Below are positions 42,168-50,536 of a stretch of DNA of 64,000 nt, in pieces (position 1 is the first letter of the stretch; each line of letters begins with the position of its first letter). Source of the stretch: JAKIYB01 sp964590255 (GTDB taxonomy: Bacteria > Armatimonadota > Hebobacteria > CAIYQO01); the NCBI GenBank assembly GCA_964590255.1, contig CAZPYA010000015.1, positions 4,535-68,534 on the forward strand, read 5' to 3'. The notes under the pieces are model-generated. The model had not been told where the DNA came from. It saw only the letters and a program-made list of their open reading frames with translations, and did not search any database. Both the position numbers and the translations under genes were made by a program.

Positions 42168-43826
42168 ATGAGCAAGTTTACGCTACCCCTGATCGGCGTT
42201 GCGCTGTTGTTGATCGCCGGGTGCAAGACCGCGCCTCAGCAGCAAGCCGGCGAACCGAACACAACGCCGAAGAAGGTGCCCACCACGGTGACCGCGATGG
42301 CGCTGGTGCCGCGCACGCTGGACGAGCGCGTGGAGGTGACCGGCACGCTGCAGCCGGATGACCAGGTAGACGTGGGCACCCGCTCCGCGGGTCGCATCGC
42401 CTGGATCATCGGGAAGGAAGGCATGAAAGTGCAGCGGGGCAAGCCGGTGGCCCGGTTGGAAGACACCGACGCCCGCTCGCAGGTGCGCGCGGCGAAGGCG
42501 GCACTGGCTGCCGCGCGGGCGCGGGTGGAGCAAGCGGAAGCGGCGGTGCTGCAGCAGACCACCGCCACCGATTCCGGCGTTGCCACCGCCCGGGCCGGGG
42601 TGGCCGCCGCCAAGGCGCGCCTGCGGCAGGCGCAGGCCGCCGCCGAAGCTCAGGATGCCTCGGCGAAGGCGCAGGTGAAGGCTGCACAGGCGATGCTGGA
42701 CGCGGCGAACAGCCGGCTGGCGCTGTTGAAGAACGGGTCTCGCTCGCAAGAGCGCACCATCGCTGAGAACAACGTAAAGCTGGCCCAGGCGACCTTCGAC
42801 CTCGATAAATCGAATTACGAGCGGTATAAGACGCTGTATGACAAAGGCGCGGTCTCGCGCTCCGTGCTGGATGGCATGGAGACGAAGATGCGCCTGTCGG
42901 AGACGCAGTGGCAGTCCGCCAAGCAGTCGCTGTCCATGGTGCAGGAAGGCGCGCGCACCGAGGATATCCAGGGCGCGCAAGCGGCGGTGCGCCAGGCGCA
43001 GGAAGGCGTCGACACCGCCCGCGCCAACCTGAAGCAGACCGACGTGGCCAATGCCAACGTGGAGATCGCGAAGACGGGCGTGGCGCAGGCGGAGGCCGCG
43101 CTGGATGCCGCGAAGGCCACCGGCCAGGTGAACGTGATGCGCGACAAGGACGTGCTGGCCGCCCGCGCCGGCGTGCAGCAGGCGCAGGCGGCGCTGGCCA
43201 CCGCGGACGAATATCTGCGCAACATGACGATTTTCTCGCCGGTGGACGGCGTCGTCGCCACGCGCATGGCGGAGGTGGGACAGAGCCTGGGCAACGGCGA
43301 CCCGGTACTGCGGCTGACCACGAACAATGCGCTGTATTTCGAGGCGCAGGTGTCCGAGCTGGATGCCCCGCGCCTGCGGGCCGGGCAGACGGTGATGCTG
43401 GCCGTCGACGCGCTGCAGGGCGAACGCGGCAACCTGTATTCGCAGAGCGCCTCGCGCCTGTTTGCCGGCACGGTGGAGAAGGTGGTGCCGGTGGTCAACG
43501 CGCAGACGCGTAACTTCACCGTGCGCGTGGTGGTGCCCCGCTCGGCGCAGCTCTGTCCCGGCATGTTCGCCCGCGGCTCGGTGGTGACGGCCACGCACCT
43601 GAACGCCGTGACCGTGCCGAAGGACGCGCTGGTGAAGCGTGAAGGGAAGACCTACGTCTTCGTGGCCGCAAAGAATGCCGCCAGCCAGCGCGACGTGATC
43701 CTCGGCGCCAGCGACGCCACCGCTGTGCAGGTCATCAGCGGCGTGCAGCCCGGCGAGATGGTTATCGTCGAAGGCCAGCAGACGCTGAAAGACGGCGACA
43801 CGCTGGTGGTGAAGGGGAAGAAATAG
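42168..43826 (+). CDS. RND efflux periplasmic adaptor lipoprotein (HlyD/MFP family)
   Basis: A 552-residue lipoprotein with lipobox LIAGC (SPII signal LPLIGVALLLIAGC). A barrel-sandwich half-motif (VDVGTRSAGRIAWI, VARLEDTDARSQV) leads into a very long alpha-helical hairpin of Ala/Gln-rich coiled coil (about 110-340). It then returns to the second lipoyl half (NMTIFSPVDGVVATRMAEVG), the beta-barrel and membrane-proximal domain. It bridges the inner-membrane pump to an outer-membrane channel. The hairpin is longer than in AcrA. It is cotranscribed with the pump at 43922. Confidence 0.9.
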   Translation: MSKFTLPLIGVALLLIAGCKTAPQQQAGEPNTTPKKVPTTVTAMALVPRTLDERVEVTGTLQPDDQVDVGTRSAGRIAWIIGKEGMKVQRGKPVARLEDTDARSQVRAAKAALAAARARVEQAEAAVLQQTTATDSGVATARAGVAAAKARLRQAQAAAEAQDASAKAQVKAAQAMLDAANSRLALLKNGSRSQERTIAENNVKLAQATFDLDKSNYERYKTLYDKGAVSRSVLDGMETKMRLSETQWQSAKQSLSMVQEGARTEDIQGAQAAVRQAQEGVDTARANLKQTDVANANVEIAKTGVAQAEAALDAAKATGQVNVMRDKDVLAARAGVQQAQAALATADEYLRNMTIFSPVDGVVATRMAEVGQSLGNGDPVLRLTTNNALYFEAQVSELDAPRLRAGQTVMLAVDALQGERGNLYSQSASRLFAGTVEKVVPVVNAQTRNFTVRVVVPRSAQLCPGMFARGSVVTATHLNAVTVPKDALVKREGKTYVFVAAKNAASQRDVILGASDATAVQVISGVQPGEMVIVEGQQTLKDGDTLVVKGKK

Positions 43827-43858
43827 GGGATGAGTTCCCGGTGTGAGATCATATTCAG

Positions 43859-43880
43859 GCGGGGGATTTCAATCCCCCGC
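43859..43880. other. Perfect hairpin between adaptor and pump genes
   Basis: GCGGGGGATT at 43859-43868 pairs with AATCCCCCGC at 43871-43880 in the 95-base spacer inside the operon. It has no U-tract. It could set the adaptor-to-pump ratio by partial termination or mRNA processing. Confidence 0.5.
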
Positions 43881-43921
43881 GTGAACCAGCAACGGTCTTT
43901 GATAGATAGGACGCACCCGAT

Positions 43922-46900
43922 ATGTGGTTAACCAAATTATCCATCACCCGTCCGGTGACGATTTTGATGCTGGTGTTGGCGCTGGTCGTGCTCGGCCTGC
44001 AGTCGCGCAGCAAGTTGTCGGTAGACCTGTATCCGGACATCGAGTTCCCGATGGTCTACATCACCACCGTCTATCCCGGCACCGGGCCGGAGGAGATGGA
44101 GACGCTGATCTCCAAGCCCATCGAGGACGCGGTGAGCACCATCAGCGGGTTGAACAAGCTGGCGTCGACCTCGTCGGAAGGCGTGTCGCAGGTGATGATG
44201 GAGTTCGAGATCGGCACGGACGTGGACGTGGCGGTGGCGGACATCCGCAGCAAGCTGGACGTGCTGCGCAACAAGCTGCCGGAGGACGCGGAGGCGCCCA
44301 CCGTTATCAAGGCGGACGTGAAGGCGATTCCCATTATCTCGCTGAGCCTGAAAAGCGACCGCTTGAGCTCTATCGAGGTGCGCCGGCTGGCCGACGACGT
44401 GCTGAAGGACCGGCTGAGCCAGATTCCGGGCGTAGCGTCGGTATTCGTTTCCGGCGGCGACGAGCGCGAGGTGCAGGTGCGCGTGGACAACGCCCGGCTG
44501 CAGGCCTACGGACTGAGCATTCAGCAGGTAGCGAGCGCGTTGAAGGCGGAGAACCTGAACCTGCCGTCCGGCGCCATCGACGAGGAAAACCGCACCTCGG
44601 CGGTGCGCGTGATGGGCGAGTTTACCGATCCCGACGAGATCCTCAACGTGCGCATCCCCAACGCGCGCAACAACCCGAACCTCACCGTGCGTGACGTGGT
44701 GGTGAATGGCGTCATCGACGACACCGTCGCCGAGTCGAACACTTACACCCGCGTGGACGGCGGCAACAGCGTGGCGCTCACCCTGCAAAAGCAGTCGGAC
44801 GGCAATACCGTGAAAGTGGTCGAGGACGTGCGCAAGGAGCTGGAGAAGCTCACCGGTGAGGAGTTCCTCGAACGCAAGGGGTTGGCGAAGGCGATGTATA
44901 AGGCGCCGAAGGGCCCGGTGCTGCTGGATCCGGAGCAGGTGCAGGTGAATGTGGCATGGGACCAGTCCACCTTCATTAAAGAGACGCTGGATGACGTGTA
45001 TAAGTCGCTCATCGAAGGCGCGGCGCTGGCGGTGCTCATTGTCTTCCTCTTCCTGCACAGCCTGCGCGGCACGTTCATCGTGGCGCTGGCCATTCCCACC
45101 TCGATGATCGCCACCTTCATCGTCATGAATATCCTCGGCTTCTCCATCAACATGATGTCGATGATGGGGTTGTCGCTCTCGGTGGGGATTCTCGTCGACG
45201 ACTCCATCGTCGTCTTGGAAAATATTCACCGGCACCTGAAGATGGGCAAGTCGGTGCGGCAGGCGGCGATCGACGGCCGTACGGAGATCGGCCTTGCCGC
45301 CATGACCATCACGCTGGTGGACGTGGTGGTGTTCGTGCCCATCGCCTTCATGGGCGGCATCGTGGGGCAGTTCTTCCGCCAGTTCGGCATCGTGGTGGCT
45401 ACCGCCACGCTCTTCTCGCTCTTCGTCTCCTTCACGCTGACGCCGATGCTGGCGTCGCGCTGGCTGAAGAGCCACGCGGAGGAAGAGGACGCGGCGAAGG
45501 GGCAGGATCCGGATAAATTCAACCTGGCGCGCTGGTTCTTCAGCAGTTGGGAGAACGGCTACGACGCTGTCGCCGGCGCATATCACAGCGTGCTGAGGTG
45601 GGCGTTGGAGCACCGCGCGGCGGTGATCAGCATCGGCCTGATGACATTTATGGCTAGTATCGCCATCACCATGCCGAAGCTACCCGGCGCGGCCGTCGCC
45701 GCGCTGCCCACGCTATTGCCGGTGCTGCTGCTCATCGGCGGCATCTGCTGGGTCGCCAGCCTGCTGCACGGCGCCATACGCACGCTCTTTGTCGTTATCG
45801 CGCTGATTGCTTCGCTGGCGCTGGCGGGTATCTCCGGGGGAATGGCGGTGAAGGCGCTGCAGCCACACAAGGTGCAGATGATCCCGGTGCTGATGATCCT
45901 GCTGGTGTTCGGCATTATCGGTTACATGCTGTCGTTGCGCAAGGCAAATCCCGACGACACGCCGTCGACGAGCGTCTTCCGGCCCATCGCGGTCGCCGCC
46001 AGCGTGCTCATCTTCGTCTGTCTGTTCATCCCCGCGAAGTTTGGCGTGGAGTTCGCGCCGAAGATGGACCGCGGCAGCTTTACCGTGAAGCTGGAGGCGG
46101 ATGTGGGGACGGCGCTGGACACCACCGACCGGGCGGTGATGGCGGTGGAAAAGACGCTGCTGGACAAGAAGCTGTTCCCGCAGGTGGAGACGGTGTTCAC
46201 CACGGTGGGATCGGCCGGCGGCAGCCGCTTTAGCGAGGCCAGCGGCGGCGAGTCGAACATGGCGGAGATGAATATCCAGTTGCGCGACTTGCAGAAAGGC
46301 GACTTGCGCTCGGATAAGGTGATCGCGCGGGTGAACGAGTATTTTGCCACAGAAGCGCCCATCCCCGGCATGAAAGTCACCGCCGCGGAAGAGACCGGCG
46401 GCCCGGGCGGCGCGATGATCTCCATCGAGGTGGTCGGCACCGACACGAAGGTGATTCAACGCGCGGCCAGCCGCATCGCTGAGGCGGTGAGCGCCATCGA
46501 AGGCACCTACGGCGTGGAGCTGTCGTCGCGCGAAGGGCGTCCGGAACTGCAGGCGCGCATCGATCGCGACCGCGCCGCGCAGTACGGCATGAGCGTGGCG
46601 CAGATTGCCTCCGCGCTGCGCACCAGCCTGGAGGGCGACACTTCGACGAAGTACCGAGAAGGCGGCAAGGAATACGATATCCGCATCCTGCTGCCGGAGG
46701 AACAGCGGAGCGTGTTGAACCAGGTGCCGGACATGGTGGTGGGCACCTCGCCCAGCGGCCAGCCGGTGCATTTGCGCCATGTCGCGACCTTCGCCAACGA
46801 CGTGGGCCCCACGAAGGTGGAGCGCACCAACCGCCAGCGCTCGGTGACGATTCAGGGGAACCTGAACGAAGGCGTGCCCCTTGGTAACATCAAGCCGAGT

Positions 46901-47566
46901 ATCGACGCCGCCATTCAGAAGCTGCAGGACGAAGGCAAGCTGGACGGCGTCAGCTTCAACTGGTCGGGCCAGGCTGAGGAGATGCAGTCCTCTTTCCAGG
47001 ACATGTTCAGCGCGCTGGGGCTGTCCATCCTGATGGTGTTCATGCTCATGTCCGCGCTGTTCGAGTCGGTACTGGCGCCGCTGATCATCATGCTGGCGGT
47101 GCCGCAGGCGATGGCCGGGGCGCTCTTCGCGCTGTCGTTCAGCGGCAAGTCGCTGAATATCGTCTCGATGATCGGCGTAATCATGCTGGTGGGCCTGGTG
47201 ACAAAGAACGCCATCCTGGTGGTGGACTACACCAATACGCTGCGGCGCGACGAGAAGCTGTCGCGGCGCGACGCGCTGCTGCGCGCCGGCCCCACGCGGT
47301 TGCGCCCGATTCTCATGACCACGCTGGCGATGATCTTCGGCATGCTGCCGACCGCCCTCGCGCTGAACCAGGGCGCGGAGATGCGCCAGCCGATGGCCAT
47401 CGCGGTAATCGGCGGCCTGCTGCTGTCGATGTTCCTCACGCTGCTAATGGTGCCGGTGTTCTACGAGATTATCGACGACATCGGACAGCGCATCACGCGG
47501 TTCAAGGAGCGCCTGCTGCGCATAGCACCGAAAGAGGAAGACGCATCGCTGACGTTTGAGGAATAA
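43922..47566 (+). CDS. RND-family efflux pump (AcrB/MdtC-like) with extra membrane helices
   Basis: A 1214-residue inner-membrane pump. The N-terminus (ITRPVTILMLVLALVVLG), the porter domains (VDLYPDIEFPMVYITTVYPG), and the TM4 region with SVGILVDDSIVVLENIHRH carrying the proton-relay aspartates are typical of the HAE1 family. The second half starts FAPKMDRGSFTVKLEADVG and ends with the TM helices and VTKNAILVVDY. The usual length is about 1030-1060. The excess lies between residues about 585 and 700, where four additional hydrophobic segments appear. AGGA lies ten bases before the ATG. Substrate unknown. Confidence 0.93.
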   Translation: MWLTKLSITRPVTILMLVLALVVLGLQSRSKLSVDLYPDIEFPMVYITTVYPGTGPEEMETLISKPIEDAVSTISGLNKLASTSSEGVSQVMMEFEIGTDVDVAVADIRSKLDVLRNKLPEDAEAPTVIKADVKAIPIISLSLKSDRLSSIEVRRLADDVLKDRLSQIPGVASVFVSGGDEREVQVRVDNARLQAYGLSIQQVASALKAENLNLPSGAIDEENRTSAVRVMGEFTDPDEILNVRIPNARNNPNLTVRDVVVNGVIDDTVAESNTYTRVDGGNSVALTLQKQSDGNTVKVVEDVRKELEKLTGEEFLERKGLAKAMYKAPKGPVLLDPEQVQVNVAWDQSTFIKETLDDVYKSLIEGAALAVLIVFLFLHSLRGTFIVALAIPTSMIATFIVMNILGFSINMMSMMGLSLSVGILVDDSIVVLENIHRHLKMGKSVRQAAIDGRTEIGLAAMTITLVDVVVFVPIAFMGGIVGQFFRQFGIVVATATLFSLFVSFTLTPMLASRWLKSHAEEEDAAKGQDPDKFNLARWFFSSWENGYDAVAGAYHSVLRWALEHRAAVISIGLMTFMASIAITMPKLPGAAVAALPTLLPVLLLIGGICWVASLLHGAIRTLFVVIALIASLALAGISGGMAVKALQPHKVQMIPVLMILLVFGIIGYMLSLRKANPDDTPSTSVFRPIAVAASVLIFVCLFIPAKFGVEFAPKMDRGSFTVKLEADVGTALDTTDRAVMAVEKTLLDKKLFPQVETVFTTVGSAGGSRFSEASGGESNMAEMNIQLRDLQKGDLRSDKVIARVNEYFATEAPIPGMKVTAAEETGGPGGAMISIEVVGTDTKVIQRAASRIAEAVSAIEGTYGVELSSREGRPELQARIDRDRAAQYGMSVAQIASALRTSLEGDTSTKYREGGKEYDIRILLPEEQRSVLNQVPDMVVGTSPSGQPVHLRHVATFANDVGPTKVERTNRQRSVTIQGNLNEGVPLGNIKPSIDAAIQKLQDEGKLDGVSFNWSGQAEEMQSSFQDMFSALGLSILMVFMLMSALFESVLAPLIIMLAVPQAMAGALFALSFSGKSLNIVSMIGVIMLVGLVTKNAILVVDYTNTLRRDEKLSRRDALLRAGPTRLRPILMTTLAMIFGMLPTALALNQGAEMRQPMAIAVIGGLLLSMFLTLLMVPVFYEIIDDIGQRITRFKERLLRIAPKEEDASLTFEE

Positions 47567-47588
47567 GGCGCGGCTTTTCCCCCCCTCT

Positions 47589-47622
47589 CACCCCCCTCTC
47601 CCAGCGGAGAGGGGGGTGTTTT
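47589..47622 (+). terminator. Intrinsic terminator after the RND pump
   Basis: A 13-bp stem, CACCCCCCTCTCC with GGAGAGGGGGGTG, has loop CAGC and is followed by TTTTGTTT. It is a close relative of the CCCCTCTCCCA hairpin repeats at 3865 and 6267, here working as a canonical terminator between the efflux operon and the mraZ region. Confidence 0.88.
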
Positions 47623-47675
47623 GTTTGGTGGGATGGAGACGGATGGGAGATATAGGACTGGGTGATATGCCCGTG

Positions 47676-47734
47676 TTTTGCCAGAATTTGCCAGCTTCTC
47701 GACGGTTCGCCAGGTTTTACCGGGATTTACCAGT
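47676..47734. promoter_or_regulatory. Six 10-bp-phased degenerate repeats upstream of mraZ
   Basis: Consecutive units TTTTGCCAGA, ATTTGCCAGC, TTCTCGACGG, TTCGCCAGG, TTTTACCGGG and ATTTACCAGT follow each other with a 10-base period (one unit is 9 bases). The conserved part is T-T-T-[GA]-CC-[AG]-G. MraZ of other bacteria binds direct repeats with 10-base spacing in front of its own operon, so this is a candidate MraZ operator. It lies about 320 bases before the mraZ start. Confidence 0.55.
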
Positions 47735-47954
47735 GGGGGAGCGGGTGGCGTGGTTGCCGAGGGTGCGTTAGCCGGCCGGTGCCGGCGCCGCGGGGCCATG
47801 CGTTCGGAAACCGGTGCAAAAATAGAGAAAAAATGTGTGAATTTTCGTGCGTGTGGACATACATGCAAACAGACGTTAAAGAAACATGTGTCACCACCAA
47901 TAAAATATTTTCAAATATTTCACCAAAACGCTTGCTCCCCCGGCAAGAAAGCAC

Positions 47955-47983
47955 TTGTGCGATTTGGTTTTTGGCGGTAATAT
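47955..47983 (+). promoter_or_regulatory. Possible promoter of mraZ
   Basis: TTGTGC at 47955-47960 and TAATAT at 47978-47983 have a 17-base spacer, about 75 bases before the mraZ ATG. The surrounding leader from about 47800 to 48056 is A+T-rich and holds no gene I can support. Confidence 0.4.
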
Positions 47984-48056
47984 TTGGGGCGAAGGCGACA
48001 ATACCAATCCACTGCCCCCTGAATTTTTAGGGAAATTGGTGAATTCTGGTAATTTG

Positions 48057-48527
48057 ATGGAAATCACCCAGTATGGCGAGCATGATGCACTGATTGATGC
48101 GAACGGCCGCATCAACGTGCCGCGGAAGATCAGCTTTCTCTTTGCGAAAGGTGGTTTTCTCATGCGCGCCTTTAACGGGCAGTCGCTGGTGTTTTTGACG
48201 GATGAGGCGTTCAAGCAGGTACAGGCCCAGTTGAACAAGCTGGGTGGTTCGCTGCGAGAAGAGGTGCGGCGCTTTGTGGCGTGCGGCACCGACGTGACGC
48301 TGGACAACCAGGGTCGCCTGGCGGTGAACTCCCGGCTGCGCAGTTGGGCGAAGCTGCAGAAGGACGTCATCATCGTCGTGATGGATAACAAGGCGGAAAT
48401 CTGGGATGCCGCGGAGTGGGACGCGTACAACAGCGACCGATACACCCGCGAGCGCCTGCAGATGATGGAGAACGCGTTGTTCCCGCCGACGGATATTGCG
48501 TCGCTGGAGGATGCCCTGTCGGTGTAG
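48057..48527 (+). CDS. mraZ: Transcriptional regulator MraZ
   Basis: A 156-residue protein with two SpoVT-AbrB-like repeats. The first has HDALIDANGRINVPRKISFL and the second has VTLDNQGRLAVNSRLRSWA, followed by DVIIVVMDNKAEIWDAAEW. This layout and the position directly before rsmH identify MraZ, which represses the division/cell-wall operon. The ATG at 48057 gives the normal length; the in-frame extension from 47955 adds unrelated residues. No strong ribosome site is visible. Confidence 0.93.
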   Translation: MEITQYGEHDALIDANGRINVPRKISFLFAKGGFLMRAFNGQSLVFLTDEAFKQVQAQLNKLGGSLREEVRRFVACGTDVTLDNQGRLAVNSRLRSWAKLQKDVIIVVMDNKAEIWDAAEWDAYNSDRYTRERLQMMENALFPPTDIASLEDALSV

Positions 48528-48550
48528 GCCGGCGCAAGAAGGACGGGCCG

Positions 48551-49516
48551 ATGGCCGACGAACTGCCGGACGGAGAAGGCTACGCCGAGGCGCTGCGCCA
48601 CGAGCCGGTGATGCGGGATGCGGTGTTGCAGTTCCTCGATCCGCAGCCGGGCGAGACGATTGTGGACTGCACGCTGGGCGGCGGGGGACACGCGCTGGAG
48701 ATTTGCCGGCGGATCGGTCCCACCGGGCATCTGATTGGTTTTGACCAGGACGCGCAAGCGCTGGAGACGGCGCGGCGCCGGTTGCAGGGATTCCCGGTCA
48801 CCTATATACACGATAACTTTCGGAACCTTGAAAAACGCATACAGTCCCTTGATCTCCGCGGAGCGGACGGGTTTGTGTTCGACCTCGGCGTCTCGAGCTT
48901 CATGCTTGACAACCCCGAGCGCGGCTTCAGCTTCATGCACGATGCTGAACTCGACATGCGCATGGATCGGCGCATCCCGACTACCGCCGCGGACGTGCTT
49001 AGCCGGCTTAGTGAACAGGAAACGATGACACTGTTTACCGAGTCCGGCTATGACAGACGGTGGGCGAGACGACTTGCCCGGGCGATCATCGCAACACGAC
49101 AGCACACTCCCATTACCCGTACCCGTCAATTCGCAGAACTTGTCGCCAAAACGATCCCAGCCGGTGCGCGCAGTCACCATCCCGCAACCCTCGCCTTTCA
49201 GGCCTTGCGCATGAAGGTGAACGATGAACTGGGCGCACTATCTACAGCCCTCACTGCCGCAGTTCACTGCAGTAACATCGCCGCACGAGTCGTCGCAATC
49301 TCATTTCACTCTCTCGAAGACGGAATCGTGAAACGCACATTCCGTTACCTGTCTGGGAAGCGTCTCCCCCCGTCTGATCCCTACGCGCCGGACGAGCCGG
49401 CGCCACCGACTCTGGTGTCGATATTGACACCCAAACCGCTGACCCCGACGCCTGTCGAGGTAAAGCGGAATCCACGCGCCCGCAGCGCCAAGCTGCGCGC
49501 CGTGGAGCGCGTGTGA
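48551..49516 (+). CDS. rsmH: 16S rRNA (cytosine-1402-N4)-methyltransferase
   Basis: A 321-residue enzyme, normal length. It methylates N4 of C1402 in 16S rRNA. The N-terminal RHEPVMRDAVLQFL, the SAM-binding VDCTLGGGGHALEI, FDLGVSSFMLDNPERGFSF, and near the end VAISFHSLEDGIVKRTFR and NPRARSAKLRAVE are diagnostic. It lies 23 bases after mraZ in the usual dcw order. Confidence 0.96.
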   Translation: MADELPDGEGYAEALRHEPVMRDAVLQFLDPQPGETIVDCTLGGGGHALEICRRIGPTGHLIGFDQDAQALETARRRLQGFPVTYIHDNFRNLEKRIQSLDLRGADGFVFDLGVSSFMLDNPERGFSFMHDAELDMRMDRRIPTTAADVLSRLSEQETMTLFTESGYDRRWARRLARAIIATRQHTPITRTRQFAELVAKTIPAGARSHHPATLAFQALRMKVNDELGALSTALTAAVHCSNIAARVVAISFHSLEDGIVKRTFRYLSGKRLPPSDPYAPDEPAPPTLVSILTPKPLTPTPVEVKRNPRARSAKLRAVERV

Positions 49517-49518
49517 CA

Positions 49519-49559
49519 GGCGGAGACCCGTCTCCGCCCGCCGGGATCAGTCCCGGCGG
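49519..49559. other. Two adjacent perfect hairpins after rsmH
   Basis: GGCGGAGAC pairs with GTCTCCGCC (49519-49538), followed directly by CCGCCGGGA pairing with TCCCGGCGG (49538-49559, sharing one base). Both stems are 9 bp without mismatch. There is no U-tract. They lie in the 253-base gap between rsmH and the ftsL-like gene and may modulate read-through. The rest of that gap shows nothing I recognise. Confidence 0.6.
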
Positions 49560-49769
49560 ACCGTTATATGGAATATTCGCGTGAGAAGGCGTATTCCCCT
49601 TCCACGCCCCAGGAGTGTTGACGGCCGTTTTCCGGTCGTGGCGACATGCCGCGGGGAGCCAGAGGGTCACCTCGGCCACACCGCAACGGATTTCAGCCCC
49701 CATTTTGTCGGCGTTTTTGCGCCTCGCAGCCCGATAACCGCACCGATTTTCTCGTCCGAGGTGACCGTT

Positions 49770-50270
49770 ATGGCATTAGCACAACGCAACACAGACTGGA
49801 ATGTTCCGCAGCCGCCGCAGCCGCGCATCGCGCGACCGAGCGGACGCACGCGCGCCGCGCGCCGTCCCGCCGTCGTGCTCTGGCAGCGGCCGCTGGCGCT
49901 CGTCGGCCTCACCCTGGCGCTGGTGGCGGCGGTGATGTCATTCATCCGCTGCAGCGACTGCATCGCGCAGCGCGACCTGCGCGCCCAGACGCTGCGTCAG
50001 CGTCTCACCCAGCTTGACCGCACCTATGTGCAGCTCAACCTGGAGTTGAACCGCATGGCGGCTGAACCGATGTTGTCGAAGAGCGCTCAGGCCAACGGCC
50101 TGGTGCTGCCCGACGCGACCCAGATTCACTATACCCGCGTGGTGGGTATCCTCCCCCAGGAGACCATTGCGCAGGCCGCGCCGGCGAAGACCTGTCCGAC
50201 CCTGATGGCCAATATCCGCGGGTTCTGGCAACGGCTGATGCCGACCCAGCCGGCGTACGGCCAGAACTGA
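49770..50270 (+). CDS. ftsL: FtsL-like division protein
   Basis: A 166-residue bitopic protein with a basic cytoplasmic N-terminus (RPSGRTRAARRPAV), one membrane helix (LALVGLTLALVAAVMSFI), and an extracytoplasmic coiled coil (RQRLTQLDRTYVQLNLELNR). This is the FtsL/DivIC plan. Its place between rsmH and ftsI supports FtsL, which forms the FtsQLB complex that activates septal wall synthesis. The sequence family is very variable, so identification rests on topology and position. GAGGTGA lies just upstream of the ATG. Confidence 0.8.
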   Translation: MALAQRNTDWNVPQPPQPRIARPSGRTRAARRPAVVLWQRPLALVGLTLALVAAVMSFIRCSDCIAQRDLRAQTLRQRLTQLDRTYVQLNLELNRMAAEPMLSKSAQANGLVLPDATQIHYTRVVGILPQETIAQAAPAKTCPTLMANIRGFWQRLMPTQPAYGQN

Positions 50271-50304
50271 TGCGGGCGGCGGCATCGCCGCTACGGCACA
50301 TGTC

Positions 50305-50336
50305 GCAACATCCCTCATCCCGGTGAGGGATGTTGC
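50305..50336. terminator. Strong hairpin between ftsL and ftsI
   Basis: A perfect 13-bp stem, GCAACATCCCTCA with TGAGGGATGTTGC, and a six-base loop. It has no U-run, so it may attenuate or stabilise rather than fully stop transcription. It is the second hairpin block inside the division cluster. Confidence 0.6.
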
Positions 50337-50423
50337 CATTCACAATGGATGCGCCGGCCTTCCCGCTCGTGCCGTGTCCCCGGATGGCGTTGGCGGGTGA
50401 AGACGCATACAGGAGATATGCCG

Positions 50424-50528
50424 ATGACGTGTTACGCTCCCTCCTCCGGCCTCGCGCCCACTGCTGGGCGCGGGGGGATGCCGGGAGACGGTCGTCGACA
50501 GCAGGTATCCGGTCACAGACGAGGATAA
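50424..50528 (+). CDS. Possible 34-residue upstream ORF of ftsI
   Basis: An ATG eight bases after AGGAG opens a 34-codon frame rich in Gly, Arg and Pro. Its TAA lies inside the ribosome-binding region of ftsI. No homology is recognisable. If translated it would couple to ftsI initiation. Support is limited to the ribosome site and position. Confidence 0.3.
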   Translation: MTCYAPSSGLAPTAGRGGMPGDGRRQQVSGHRRG

Positions 50529-50536
50529 GGACGAGG

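Noticed and set aside
42183..45613. Long minus-strand frames opposite the efflux adaptor and pump
   Set aside because: Antisense shadows, rich in His and Arg; the plus strand has clear lipobox, coiled-coil and RND motifs.
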